From the NCBI GenBank assembly GCA_003116995.1, contig BDSL01000027.1, forward strand, positions 978,754 to 1,042,753: DNA of 64,000 nt. The letters run 5' to 3'. Below the pieces are notes generated by a model, which saw only the letters and a list, made by a program, of their open reading frames with translations, was not told the origin of the DNA and did not search any database. The position numbers and the translations under genes were made by a program. Of the stretch, positions 13,714 to 25,255 are shown one piece after another (within the stretch, counting starts at the first letter, position 1; each line of letters starts with the position of its first letter). The stretch comes from Yamagishiella unicocca (taxonomy: Eukaryota > Chlorophyta > Chlorophyceae > Chlamydomonadales > Volvocaceae).

Positions 13714-13718
13714 TGTAA
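13714..13718 (+). terminator. TGTAA poly(A) signal of RLK1
   Basis: TGTAA, the polyadenylation signal typical of volvocine algae, occurs about 240 bases after the RLK1 stop codon. That is a normal 3' UTR length for these algae. The motif is short, so position is the main support. Confidence 0.5.
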
Positions 13719-15662
13719 ATACTGCGTTAAAGCATTACCTATTTTGGCTTTTTGAGTCCGCGTGCACCAGCCGGAAGAAATTGCCAATATTTGTCGCGGT
13801 TATCGACATTGTTATGATGGGCTGTTACGCGACGCCAATACAGGTTGTTAGGCAGCTTGGTGTACGCGGTTACGGATGCCCCGCGCATTTGATGCCGGCG
13901 TGGCAGCAGCGGTCCTCGCTGCATTGGTACGTATCACAGTGACACGCATCCCTGCCACACGCATCGCTGTGACGTGGCATACCACGTCGCAACCGCGCTC
14001 ATTGCGGCAGGTCGGGTGAAAGGGTGAAGCAGCAGCAGATCCAGACTGCAGCAGGAGTGTATGTCTCGGAGATTCATTTGCTGTTTCCATTCCTATATCA
14101 CGTTGTTGGTTGGGTAGTTAGTAGTCTAACGCTACCCTGGGCAAATAATGTCGTTGAGCTGAGTTGAGCCCTTGGGTCCATTCGTTGACGCAATCGATCA
14201 GCGGAACGAAAGCGATGAGGAAGCGAGGCGCTTGCACATTTTGTACTGATTCGCGCGCGTACATTTTACCAGCAAGCAAGGCAATTGCTTGTCCTCTAGG
14301 GGCTGGCCTTCGAAAGCTGCATTGTCAGCCGCGCAGATCGATGGATGGGAAATTTGTCTTCAGGGCAGGTGCCTGTATCTGTCCCATGCACGGTCCAGGT
14401 CTGCACCTTCCTCATCTGCACTCTGCGCAACATGTATGTAGTTTTATTACTGCCGTGATTTCCTGTTTTCGGATGGATACCGTGTTACATATGAAGGAAT
14501 TGGGTTGTTGCCTCGCTCATTTAGCCATGTTTTAGATGCGTTTCTTAAAACAACTTTTTTCAGAGGTTGATAATTTGGGTAATTCAAGGAATTCAAGGAT
14601 GCCGTTTTTATCGTTACTTATTACTCAGTGTAGATCCGTCGTTGGTAATGCGGCGGTGGCGCGCTTGTGTAAGAAGTGTGGCAAGACCCGTCTGGGCAGA
14701 AGCAGACTCTGCACAACACGTATGGCTCTCCCCTTTGGTCGGAAGGGGTCAATGCTTGTAATATGGGCGAGTATATGCATCGTTATGGTAGCCCATCCAG
14801 CGGGTATGCAGCGGTCGCGACGTTCCAGCATGGGACGATTCCACAGTTAGCCCCACCCAGCGCATGCAGCTTGATATGTAGCGTCACTTGCCACGCATGG
14901 TGTTCTATGTAGCACGGCAAAGCCGATTGCATCTGGCATACCGCTTGTGCCACCGGAGGTAGGTATCGTTGCGGCATTCCAGTGGCAAGTTTCGGCCGAC
15001 ATGCCTTTTAATAGCAAGGCCCACTGCCCTCGCCAGGGGCGCATGTTCCAGTTGGTCGTGCGCGAGCATTTAACTTTGTTAAATCATAGTCATGTGACAG
15101 CGATATATTTCAAGTATCATAGGCCACGACGCGTATGGGTGCGTCGAACCTCGGTCGCAACCGAATTTACGAATGCCAACGAGTGATTTCAATCGAGTGG
15201 CTTAAAACGAGTTAACATATACTTGAAAGATGCCTTTCGTCATAATAGCAAACCATCCGCGCGTTTTACCTTAAGCCGTTGCCGGCTTCGGCTCTAAAAG
15301 GATCCGATATCAAACGCCATAGAAGACCTCTCATGAAATGCGTAACGTGCCAGAGCAGAGATAACACGTCGTTGTGTTATTTGTGAATTATGTCCGTGGG
15401 GTAACCTTGGAGCATATCCTCTGTGCACGTACGCTGTCGTGCATATTCGAAACCATGGTTTCGGCGCTGCAATATGTTTTGCGCAACGAGTAGTAACATT
15501 CTTAGATAGACATCAGTGTATGACCACCCACCCATAATTTCGATTTTTAATTCCTAACTTGACGGCGACCGAGTCTGCCTGCTGCGTAAAAGCTCTGGAA
15601 ATGCGATAAAAACTTGTAAACGTTACGTACGCAGTTTGCTGCCTTTCGAGTCTGAATTATAA
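13719..15662. other. Intergenic region between RLK1 and arsJ
   Basis: About 1.9 kb, noticeably less GC-rich than the genes on either side. Open frames of up to 123 codons occur (for example 14164-14535) but show no recognisable motif, no splice-compatible continuation and no codon bias resembling the neighbours. Bases 15190-15660 are AT-rich and directly precede the arsJ start, so they probably hold its promoter and 5' UTR. I could not identify a specific regulatory motif. Confidence 0.6.
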
Positions 15663-18600
15663 ATGCCCATTGCGCCGTTTGCGTTGCTGACCGACGATGA
15701 GACGCGCGTCATGTGCTGCGGCGCCAAGGCGCCCTCACCGACCGGGTTGACATGCCGCTGGGGAGATGTAGAGGTGCCCGCTAGGGCGGAGGCCGGCGGC
15801 GAGGTCTCGTGCTGCGTGCCGCCGCTCGAGGTATGGCTGACATCGCAATCGGCTCGCAGCCCCACCTTCCATTACAGCCTTGCGCGCACTGGTGCTTTAC
15901 GGTCCTCCACACTGCGCGCCATCGTTCCCATCCAAGCGACCCACACGCGTTCTGCCATCGCCGTGCGCCCTGCGCATCCCTCATCGCAGCCAACTCCCTT
16001 GTCAACCCTCACAGAACCTCAACCCCGACCTGGAGTCCAGCAAGGGCGTTCCGGTCAAAGTGCTTCACAACCAGGAGGTCCTCATGGAGGACACCGTCTC
16101 GGTGGAGACGATGCAGCTGCTCAGGTGAGTGGGCCCACCACTGGCCGGCGTCGGCGTTCCGCCACCCCTTCCGCGGGAGGGGTGGGAGCTTCCTGGTACC
16201 CCCCCCCCCGACGCTATGACGGGAGTCCTGCGGTGTGATTCTCGAGTCCTGGCTCGGGGAGGGGGGACGCCAGGGAGGGAAACAGGCAGGAACGAGGGCG
16301 CCAGGGAGGGGCCGGCACGAGGGGGCCGGGGTGCCGGAAGCTTCGCACCCTCTGCTTCGCTTTGGATTGGGAGCTCTCCGATACCTCCATAAGGGATCGC
16401 GGACCGGGGGCCCGTCCGGTAAGCTACGAAGCGCATGGGCGAGTCCACGCTCTTACACGGGGCAGTACGAAGTACGGCAGCACTTGGTACGGCAGCGCCT
16501 GGCACGACAGCACCAGACGCGTGCAGCATCCGCTGTGTCTGCAACAGCTGCGGTCGATACCGGCGCACCGTCCTCTCCCGTACCCACTGACGTCGCTGCC
16601 TCCGCCTTCCCTCCTGCCCTCCCTGCCTCCTCCCTTGCCCCCTCCCATTCCCTCCCTGCCTCCTCCCCTGCCCTCCCTACCTCCTCCCCTGCCCTCCCTA
16701 GAGCCCGCAAAGTCAAGGGCGCCCAGGACGGCTTCATGACGTCACCGGAGGGCGCCGCGGGACCCATGGTGATGTCGTCAGCAGCCGACGGTGGAGCCGA
16801 CGGCGGCGGAGACCCGGCGGCGGCGGTGGCGGTGGCGAATGAAGAGGTCAGGGCGGAGACGCGCAAGGTATGAAACGACGGTGGTGGGTTCGAGGAAGAC
16901 CCGTGGATGCCCGAAAAATACCGTTTAGAACAGACGTTTTGCGATGCATGCTGGAGAACTGGGTTGGGGATACTAAAGCCGAAGGTCGTAATATGACCTT
17001 TGGCGGCTAAGCTAAAGCGGCTACGGCGAGACGACAGGAAACGACGGTGGTGGTGGGGGGGGGCGCGTCATCAGCTGTTCGTTCAAATGGAAACACCCTC
17101 TTGAGTTGGTGGGGACTCCGCCAACAAACACGAGGCGCCAGCTCTCAAGCGCGCCCAGGGCTCTCCTCTCCGCGCCTGCCTCCTCGGCTCCTGTCCTCTT
17201 CTCCTCTGGCCCGTCTTCACCGTCCTGCCATTGGGATGCAGGAGCCACAATGTCACACCCGCACCTCACCATACCCAAAATACCAGCCCCAACCGAAACT
17301 TTCGTCCTTTCCCCAACACCCCAACCTCCTTACGCCCCCCCTCCTGCTCCTGCCCCTCCATACACACACGCACACACGCACATACACACATTCCTCAGGA
17401 GGCCATGCAGCGGAAGTACTCCGCCCTCCGGCCCTTCGTCATCATCTCCCTGTCGTACCTGCTCTTCACCACCACCGACGGTGCCGTACGGATGATCGTA
17501 CTGCTACATGCCTACCGCGCGGGCTTTAGCGCGTGGCAGGTGGGTCCGGGCTGCCAGTGCACCTGCGGGGCTGGGGAGGGGGCTGCCTGCCTGCCTGCCC
17601 CCCTGCCTGCCTGCGGGGCTGCGGATGGGGATGGGGATGGTGGTGCGTGCAGGGCGGGGTGAGCTGCCGAGGCACCGTTCGGCTGATTCCACAGGGCTTA
17701 CCCGGGGACGGACCCGACTGGTCAGAGCCCTGAGATCGTTGCCGTACCACCATTGGTCAGAGCCCTGAGATCAATGCCGTACCACCGCACGGACGCTGCA
17801 GGTCGCCATCATGTTCTCGCTGTACGAGCTGGCGGGGGTGGTCACCAATCTGGCGGCGGGTGAGGGGCGGGGGGGGAGTATTTTGAGGGACGGTTGTGGA
17901 ATTGGGTGGGGGCCCTGCCGCTGTGTAAAAAAAAAGAGGGCGTGGATCGGGGGTTCTATGCGTGCAACGGAAGCTGGCGCGACGAGATCGGCCGTAGGAA
18001 TCCTCATCTTCGGCCCCGTCCCCGTCCTCGTCCTCGCAAACCCTAAAACCCTAAAACCCTCTTCCCCCCACAGGTATGATGGGCGCCCGCTGGGGCATCA
18101 AGTGGACGCTGCTGTCAGGCCTGAGCCTGCAGCTGGTGGGCATATCGCTGCTGTACGGCTGGAAGGACGAGTGGTCAACACCGGAGAACAGGTGGAAAGG
18201 TATCCTGTTCGTCACCTGCGCGCAGGTAGGTGACCCGTGGGTCGGGGTTGGCGGGCCGGGTGGAAACGCGTATTGGACGCAACGACGAAGAGAGAGAACG
18301 GATGGCTGATTGGAGGCCGGCTCTCCAACGCGCGTTCGCTTCTTCATGCTGGAGAGCTTTTTCGTTTGACCACCCGAAGCCTGAGGGGTGGGGTGGGAGT
18401 TGGCGGCGGGGGCCGGCGGGGGTAGCACACTGCGTGTATTGCTCACGTCCTGGCGCGGACCGTGCGGCGTTGCACCCTCACTCCCCAACCGCCCTCTAAA
18501 CCCTAAACCTCCTCCTAAAACCCTAAAACCTCCTAAAACCCGAAAATCCTAAAACCTAAACCCTAAAACCCTAAACCTCCTCCACCCTGGGCACGAACCC

Positions 18601-21600
18601 TCCACTCCAGATGCTCTGCGGTATCGCCAAGGACCTGACCAAGCTCGGCGGCAAGACCGTGACCAAGCTCGTCACGCCGGACGAGCAGCAGTCCAATCTA
18701 TTCAAGCTGGTGTCTTTCATCACTGGAATGAAGAACTCGCTGAAGGGTGGGTGGGTGGGATGCTACTTGGGTTTTAGGGCCTGAAGGGGCAATGGCAGAG
18801 GGCCGGAGGGGGGTTAACGCGGGTGTAGTTTCCGAGCCGGAGCCGCCTGATGCGAACAGCTACGCCCCTAACGCCTGCCTGTACGCAATGATGCCTGCCG
18901 CGGTAACACCTGTCATGCACACGGGTCTTCCTACCAACGCCAGTGCCACGTGACGTACCCATGCGCAGGAATGCGTGCGTTATTTAAGAATTTCATAGAA
19001 GTGTGGAAAATAATGAAATGAAGAAAGCGTGTGTTGTCAACCAAACCGCCGCGCCGCAGGTATCGGCTACTTCATCGGTGCCGCATGCGTTGCCTACAAC
19101 TACCAGTTCGCTTTGGCGGTGCTGTTGGTGCTCATCCTGGCAGCCATGCCCTGGGCGGCGCTGGGCCTCACCTCCCAGCTGGGACGAGCTCGCAAGGAGA
19201 ACCTAACGCTCGCGCGCATCTTCAAGCAGCCGTACAACATCAACGTGCTGAGCGTGTCCAGGTGGGGGCGTGTGCGCGTATGGTGTTTTGTTTCAACCTT
19301 GTCCACCCAGCATGTGCACCCAACGGAGCGGGCCGGAAGTCTCCCCCAGCAGCTACCACCCTTATACGAACGGACCCTATCGCCTCCCCCGAAGGCTATG
19401 CACCCACTACATTTCCCCAGTTCTTCTATTATATCTCCCCCAGCTCGCAGCTAAGCGCATCAGCTAGCGTCTTTCAGTGCACAGCACCTCACCCAGCACC
19501 GCACCGCACCCAGTACCGCACCCAGCACCGCACCCAGCACCGCACCCAGTACCGCACCCAGCACCGCACCGCACCGCACCCAGCACCGCACCGCAGCCAG
19601 TACCGCACCCAGTACCGCACCCAGCACCGCACCGCAGCCAGTACCGCACCCAGCACCGCACCCAGCACCGCACCCAGTACCGCACCCAGTACCGCACCCA
19701 GTACCGCACCCAGCACCGCACCGCAGCCAGTACCGCACCCAGTACCGCACCCAGCACCGCACCCAGTACCGCACCCAGTACCGCACCCAGCACCGCACCC
19801 AGTACCGCACCCAGCACCGCACCCAGTACCGCACCCAGCACCGCACCCAGCACCGCAGCCGCAGCTTATCTCCTGCACCTCACCTCCCGCCCAGGTACTT
19901 CCTGTTCGGCAGTCGCGATATGTGGTTCGAGGTGCCGCTGCCCTTCTTCCTGCGCAACTCGATGTACGGCCTGGGCTGGAGCCGCCCCCTCACGGGCCTC
20001 TTCCTGGCGGTGTGGATCATCGTGTACGGCCAGGTACGACCGCCTGTACGACGGCTTGCGGCTCGCTGGCTGGGTCTTCGTGGCGACGGCGTCCGATGAC
20101 GCTGGCCTGTATGACGTCGTCTGGGAGCCGCCACCCGGGGGAAGGGCCTCTTTCAATACACGCCTGGGCCGTCCGCATTCCAACCTATTCCATCCACGCA
20201 TGGAATACCCGTATTACCGGTATTTCTGGTAAATACCGGTAGCACCGGTATTACCGGTATTATACCCGAGTTACCGGTTCACCCTCCCTTAAACCACCCA
20301 CCCACGCCGCGCCGTGTCGCTCCCGCCCGCAGGTCCAGTCCTGGACACCGCAGATGGTGCTGTCGCCTCTCAAGCAGGCGCCCGCAAACAAGTGGGTGGC
20401 GGTCGCAGTAGTTTTAGGGTTTTTAGGGTTTGTGGGTTTCCCGCCTCTCGTAGTCCCCCGGCCCAGATAGTAACGCCGCTCCGCCTTTGCGCTTTTTTGT
20501 CTTTGTGTCCAAAGGCCACCTTTGGCCTTTGTGGCCTTTGTGCTTTTGCCTTCACTGGCTTCCTCTCTTATCCCGATGCTCCCTCGGCTCAGCGACGTCG
20601 CTTCCCCGTATCCCGACGCTCCCTCGGCTCAGCGACGTCACTTCCCCGGGTGGCAAATAGTAGTTGGGGATCCTCGATGACTCAGCTTTCCGCGCTCGTC
20701 CAGCCCGCTTCCCGACCTACGCGCACTGACCGCGCCCTCCCTGGACGCACCCTTGCACATGCGCATGCGCGCGCGCGTGTGCGGAACCTCTACCGGTATA
20801 CATACCGTTGTAACCGCCGAATCCAACTCGCACGTGCCCGGTCCCAACCGACAACCACCCGTTGTGCAGGTACGTGGCGGTCCTGTGGAACATCTTACTG
20901 GTGGGGACACCGCTGTTCATGGGCCTCATGTTGCAGGTCTCGGACGTCTTCACGGTGAGCGGGTGCGCTGCGTGAGGGGATACGTCCAGGGAGGGAACGG
21001 TAGTCGGGAGTGAGCGTGTTTGGGGCATGTTTGGCTGCCAAGAGACGGCACCCTGGTGTTGCGAAGTTATCGTGCAGGCGAGCCGACACCAGCAAGCGGG
21101 CGGAGGCGGGTGGCGGGTCGGGACGACGTACCCGCCGCAACCTCGTCCCGTCGCCTGACCCGTGGGACGTGTCGACCCTTGAGACACTTGGCCTATGGGA
21201 CGCCTGACCCCTGGGACGCCCGACCCGTGGGACGCATGACTTTTGGGACGCATGACCCGCGGGGCAACCTGACCCGTGAGACACCGGACCTGTGGGACAG
21301 CCTGACCTCTGGGACAACCATGCGCGCCGAGTCCCCTCTCAAGAATAACCCCCCCTTGCTTTCCCCATCTCCCCCTACTTTCCCCCTACTCACTTTTCCC
21401 CTACTCACTTTTCTCCTGCTCGCTTTTCCTCTCCTCACTTTTCCCCTACCTCTTCCGCACCTTCTTCTTCATATATATCGGTTCATCGGCTTCCCTCCCC
21501 CGCCTCCCTCCCCTGCCCTCCCCCGCCTCCCTCCCGACCCCCTGTATGGCCCCCTCCCTGCAGGGCCATGACATCGGCGGCATGACGGGAGTCATGGTGG

Positions 21601-22267
21601 GCGGCCTGGGCGCCTTCTGCCTGGTCTTCGCGGTCAACTCGTCCATCCACTCCTACCTCATCGTGAGATACGCGGAGGGAGACAAGGTGGCCATGAACGT
21701 GGGATTCTACTACTGCGCAAACGCGATGGGGCGCCTGACGGGTGGGTGGGTGGGGTGGGTAGTCTGAGGGGTGGGTGGGGTGGGTTGCAAGGAAGACCCG
21801 TGGACGTTTCGAGATGCATGCTGGTGGGTGGGGTGGGTGGGTGGGTGGTCTGAGGGGTGCATTGGGTGGGTGGGTTGTCACTTGAGGGGGGCGTTTATTG
21901 AGGCGCGGACTGCCTCGTTAGGTAGCAATTGCGGCAACGATAACGTCCCCGTGAGAGGACGCGCGATGCTCCGAAACCAACCCAAGTATCGCTGGCCCTC
22001 CTCAACACAGCCCGAGCCAAACCCCGCCACGCCTCACACGCAGGCACGTTGGTCAGCGGCGCGCTCTATTCGTACGCGGGCGACACTGTCGTACAGGGCT
22101 TCGCGGCGTGTTTTTGGGCGTCCCTGGCCTTCGCGGTGCTGTCGGCGTGTGTGGAGATGTTCGTGCGGGACAACTCCGGGGGCCTTATGTGCGGCGCCTG
22201 TCTTACCGTGGTCAAGGCGCCTGAGGGCGCGGCGGGAGCCGCCGTGGGGGAGATCGAGGTGGAGTGA
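15663..22267 (+). CDS. arsJ: ArsJ-type organoarsenical efflux permease (MFS), 13 exons
   Basis: Exons: 15663-15830, 16015-16124, 16702-16867, 17399-17539, 17802-17859, 18074-18225, 18611-18746, 19060-19261, 19895-20033, 20333-20391, 20870-20954, 21564-21741, 22044-22267 (TGA). All phases agree, giving 605 residues. From residue about 149 the protein follows bacterial ArsJ throughout: TTDGAVRMIVLLHAYRAGFS, SLYELAGVVTNLAAG, CGIAKDLTKLGGKT, MKNSLKGIGYFIG, YFLFGSRDMWFEVPLPFFLR and VGFYYCANAMGRLTG, with about 12 hydrophobic helices. In bacteria ArsJ exports 1-arseno-3-phosphoglycerate made by GAPDH from arsenate. The first 148 residues are a hydrophilic extension absent from bacterial ArsJ (about 400 residues), with cysteine pairs at 18-19 and 50-51. 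The plasma membrane is the likely site, inferred. An ArsJ-type GAPDH lies about 23 kb downstream. Family assignment is strong; substrate is inferred. Confidence 0.93.
16888..16959 (+). repeat. Introner-like element family 1, arsJ intron 3
   Basis: The segment contains TTCGAGGAAGACCCGTGGAT, then GCCCGAAAAATACCGTTTAG, then an ACAGACGTTTTGCGATGCAT-like end. It begins about 20 bases after the donor at 16868. Close relatives occur in introns of arsJ (21788), RLK2 (26358) and WDR48 (59433, 60326), with shorter pieces in RLK1, GAPDH and PGK introns. Confidence 0.75.
19483..19862. repeat. 12-bp tandem array (ACCGCACCCAGT) in arsJ intron 8
   Basis: About 30 imperfect copies of a 12-bp unit alternate CAGCACCGCACC and CAGTACCGCACC, with occasional 5-bp deletions. 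The array ends 30 bases before the acceptor at 19894. It is intronic because the flanking exons join in phase into the conserved sequence NVLSVSRYFLFGSRDMW. Confidence 0.9.
20571..20650. repeat. 40-bp tandem duplication in arsJ intron 10
   Basis: Two adjacent 40-bp copies, each starting TCCCGA(T/C)GCTCCCTCGGC, with two or three differences. They lie in the intron between exons ending 20391 and starting 20870. Confidence 0.85.
21190..21315. repeat. Degenerate 15-16 bp array in arsJ intron 11
   Basis: About eight degenerate copies of TGACCCGTGGGACGC and related units, more diverged than the other intronic arrays here. A pyrimidine-rich tract (TTTCCCCTACTCAC repeats) follows at about 21360-21450. 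Both are intronic. Confidence 0.7.
21788..21824 (+). repeat. Introner-like element family 1 (short), arsJ intron 12
   Basis: Shares AAGGAAGACCCGTGGA and TTTCGAGATGCATGCTGG with the other family members but lacks the middle segment. It starts about 46 bases after the donor at 21742 and is in sense orientation. Confidence 0.65.
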
Positions 22268-22719
22268 GCTCACGGAGGGCACGGCGCCAAGGGGGGGGGG
22301 TCAGAAAAGAACCGGTGTGGGTAGGAGGGGGTTGGCCGTGGCCGCAGCTTAGAGGCCGTGCCGCTGTCGAGAGTCGTGCCGCTGTCGCCGGCAGCAGATC
22401 GAGTTACCAGCTGTCACGGCAGCTCGGAAAGCGACTATGGTATGCACCACAGCGCGAGCAAGCGAGCGGGGGCTGTCTGCCGGGCTAGTGTGCAGAGGCC
22501 ATTGATTGCAGCCCGCTTGGGGCCGGCGGCATGTAGGGGTCGGGACCGGAGATGGCCACCTCGATACGATGCGTGGTGCCCCTGGCGTTGTGCACCGTTG
22601 AAGGCACGAAGGAGAAATGGAGAAGGGGGCGTAAGAGGGTGGGGGGTTGCGGACTCGGGGTAGGGCAGGGTAGGGTACTTCATGCAGGGGGTCGGTGGAT
22701 GGTGCGTGTTTGTGAATAC

Positions 22720-23840
22720 CTCCTACTCCTAGCCGCGAAGGGTGGGTGCATGTGTGTTGGCCGTAGCGAGTAACGGTCAAGGGAGGGAGGGAGCTCTGCC
22801 TGCCAGGTTGGTGGTGCTTGGCTGGCTAGCTGCAGAACACCCAAGACCGAAATGCGAGGAGCAGCGGCTCTCGGCAGGATGACACATGACTTGATGTCGT
22901 ACATACTCTGTCCGCAGATACGTTACCGCACCCCAGATGAGCGGCGGCGGAGACGAAACCGGCCCACGCACAGCTCTTGACGTACGGGAATTGATTACAA
23001 TTGGGCAGCACTGTACGGCGTTGCCGGAAGGGGGGTTCTTGGGTCCGGTCATGACGCATGAGTGTTAGCATGACAACGTAGGATCCGTCAAATGAAGACG
23101 GCGCACGCTTTGCGTGGGTTTCTGCTGTCGTAGTAGTACCTGTCACAGGGGGTTCCATCGTCGCGTCTTATCGTGTCGCGTCGTTTGCGGATCGCATCAC
23201 GTGCCCACGCCCGTATGGTGCATCTGCAACCGACCACATCGCGACGAAGCCTCTGGATCTATGGATCCATCGTGATCCAGAACCCGGCGTGCAGGCGGAA
23301 ACAACCTGTTGGGACGTGTTTTTGTCGTCGTACTGTTGGACTGTATATCATTCGCAGTTTGGCAAGGTAACAAAAATAATTTGCTGGTGTATGTCTGCAG
23401 GTGATGGCTTGCGAGTGCTGGGATGCGGAAAAAAGTGGTGACAGCGTCGTTTTGGCAGTGTATCGATCACGGTGGGATGTCACATTTCCGCACAAGGCCT
23501 CCAATACAACCATTCACGTTTCCATACACATCCATCCGGTTGCACACGGGGTTCAGCAATGCGAAGGCATTAAGGCAGCAGCGTGCGGATACGTCTGACG
23601 GGACGCGCGCACACCACACCACGAATAACACTGCCACCACTAGCCAGGTCATACCCGCCCTGAGCCTGTCGTCCCGACAAGCCCCTCTGTCCGCACCCCC
23701 TGGTTTGTATCGCTCGACTCATCGAGACAATGAAGGAAACCTTATCGAGACAATGAAGGAATACCAACCTGTTCTCTCAATACATCAAAGTACTGGTCGC
23801 GCAGCGATGATGCAGAGTGTGCGGCACGACCCCCATCGCC
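22720..23840. repeat. Dispersed direct repeat, copy A
   Basis: This segment is repeated in the same orientation at about 39005-40550. Shared blocks include TGGCTAGCTGCAGAACACCC, GACGGCGCACGCTTTGCGTG, TTCCATCGTCGCGTCTTATC and TTTTGGCAGTGTATCGATCA, in the same order. Copy A lacks an insertion of about 480 bp present in the other copy. Both ends are gradual and I see no clear terminal repeats or transposase. It begins about 450 bases after the arsJ stop. It may be a segmental duplication or an unrecognised non-autonomous element. Confidence 0.8.
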
Positions 23841-25255
23841 TTGCGGTGTGGCTGCGCCCATTGCTGCTCCCCGGGCTGCCGTGCCCACTGCCGCAGCCAC
23901 TGCCGCAGTTGCTTTCGCTGCTCGAGCCAGAGCCTGGGCGGCCAGGGAAGGCCGCGGACACTGGGCTGGTTGTTGCTCCGCTGCAGGGCTGCTGGCGGAG
24001 GCGGTAGGATCGGCAGAGGCGTTGGTGGCTGCTTCAGGACTTCTGCCCGCAGCGTTCCGCTTTCCTCCTGTTCAGCCGCAGCGTTGAAACCCTTGGCTGG
24101 CGGCAGAGGTGCTGCGCCATTTGCCAATTGGATACGGGCTGTGGTTATATCCGTTGTCTCAACCGTGATCGGATCAGCGGGGGCGGCCGTAGATTATGTT
24201 TAGCGGGCAGGGCACGATCTCGCTCCTAGTTCGCTTACAAATGCCCGATACTTCGTACGGTTCACAGCCAGTTGAGCTTGGACCACAGCCGCAGGTAGCC
24301 CTTAGCCGTTCCTTACCCGCTAGCTTCAGTTCACCTGGCAGCGTAGGCTGCTATCCGTATAACATATGCCCTTCTGTAAGTTGCCTTCCGCTCAGTGGTT
24401 CCATCACTGTTATCCCCGTTAGTGAGACGTCATCAAGGTGGCCAAACCGTCCCGGGTGACGGCCTGACATTTCACCCCATAACCCCCGGGCGACCTATCG
24501 ACCCTATCGACCCTCGTTTCATTCACCAAGCTGGCAGCAGCTCCTTCAAACGTTAGGGGACACGCTTGCAAGGGCCCCCTGGCCCAGTGTACGATAAACA
24601 CATCAAGCAACATGAATTGGTAGTAATGGGCCCCAGACCTTACGGTAGAGCCATCGGGCGATTGCGCTCGACACCGCAAGGGACGCAGGAAGAAGAACAA
24701 AGGTCAGGGGACCCGCTTGCCCCCTGGTGTGCAAGGGCCCCCTGGCCCAGTGTACGATACACACATCAAGCAATATGAATTAGTAGTAATGGGCCCCAGA
24801 CCTTAAGGTAGAGACATCGGGCGATTGCGCTCGACACCGAAAGGGACGCAGGAAGAAGAATGAACCAATCGAACGAGATATGTCAAACCATTAGAAACCC
24901 CGAAACAGCACCCCTCCCCCAAACCGACTGCGGACAAAAAATCGCTTCAACGCCCCATTCATCTTCGGCGGCATTGCAGCCGTTGGTAGCCAGAAAACTG
25001 CTTATGCGCGCGGGTCCATTCTTTTGGTTGCCCGTCGTCATCGTTGCTGCATTGTCGGCCCCCAACCGCCCTTCTGTGCAGTTCTCATCCCAGGATCACC
25101 CCCCATCATCACCCAAACCTTTGCCATTCAAATTATACGTATTAATCCGCATGCTGTCGGCACATTCGTAGGTCACCAGGGGTAATGAATTCGCACACTT
25201 TTCCAGCGCCCATGGAGTGGAACAGCGGCGCGTATCGCCGCGGATGTTGCTTCAG
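23841..25255. other. Intergenic region downstream of RLK2, with a tandem duplication
   Basis: No gene recognised. At 24555-24860 a block of about 150 bp occurs twice in tandem: both copies contain AAGGGCCCCCTGGCCCAGTG, AATGGGCCCCAGACCTTA and GGGCGATTGCGCTCGACACC, with scattered differences. The interval 23841-24200 is alanine-codon-like (GCN-rich) in several frames but has no motif. A TTACA (TGTAA on the minus strand) lies at 24235-24239, about 1 kb beyond the RLK2 stop. Confidence 0.65.

Noticed and set aside
14164..14850. Two adjacent frames of 123 and 104 codons between RLK1 and arsJ
   Set aside because: No domain, signal peptide or splice-compatible extension, and composition is unlike neighbouring genes; treated as chance frames.
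23777..24203. Alanine-rich frames of 116-128 codons
   Set aside because: Open on both strands because of GCN-rich composition, with no conserved motif.
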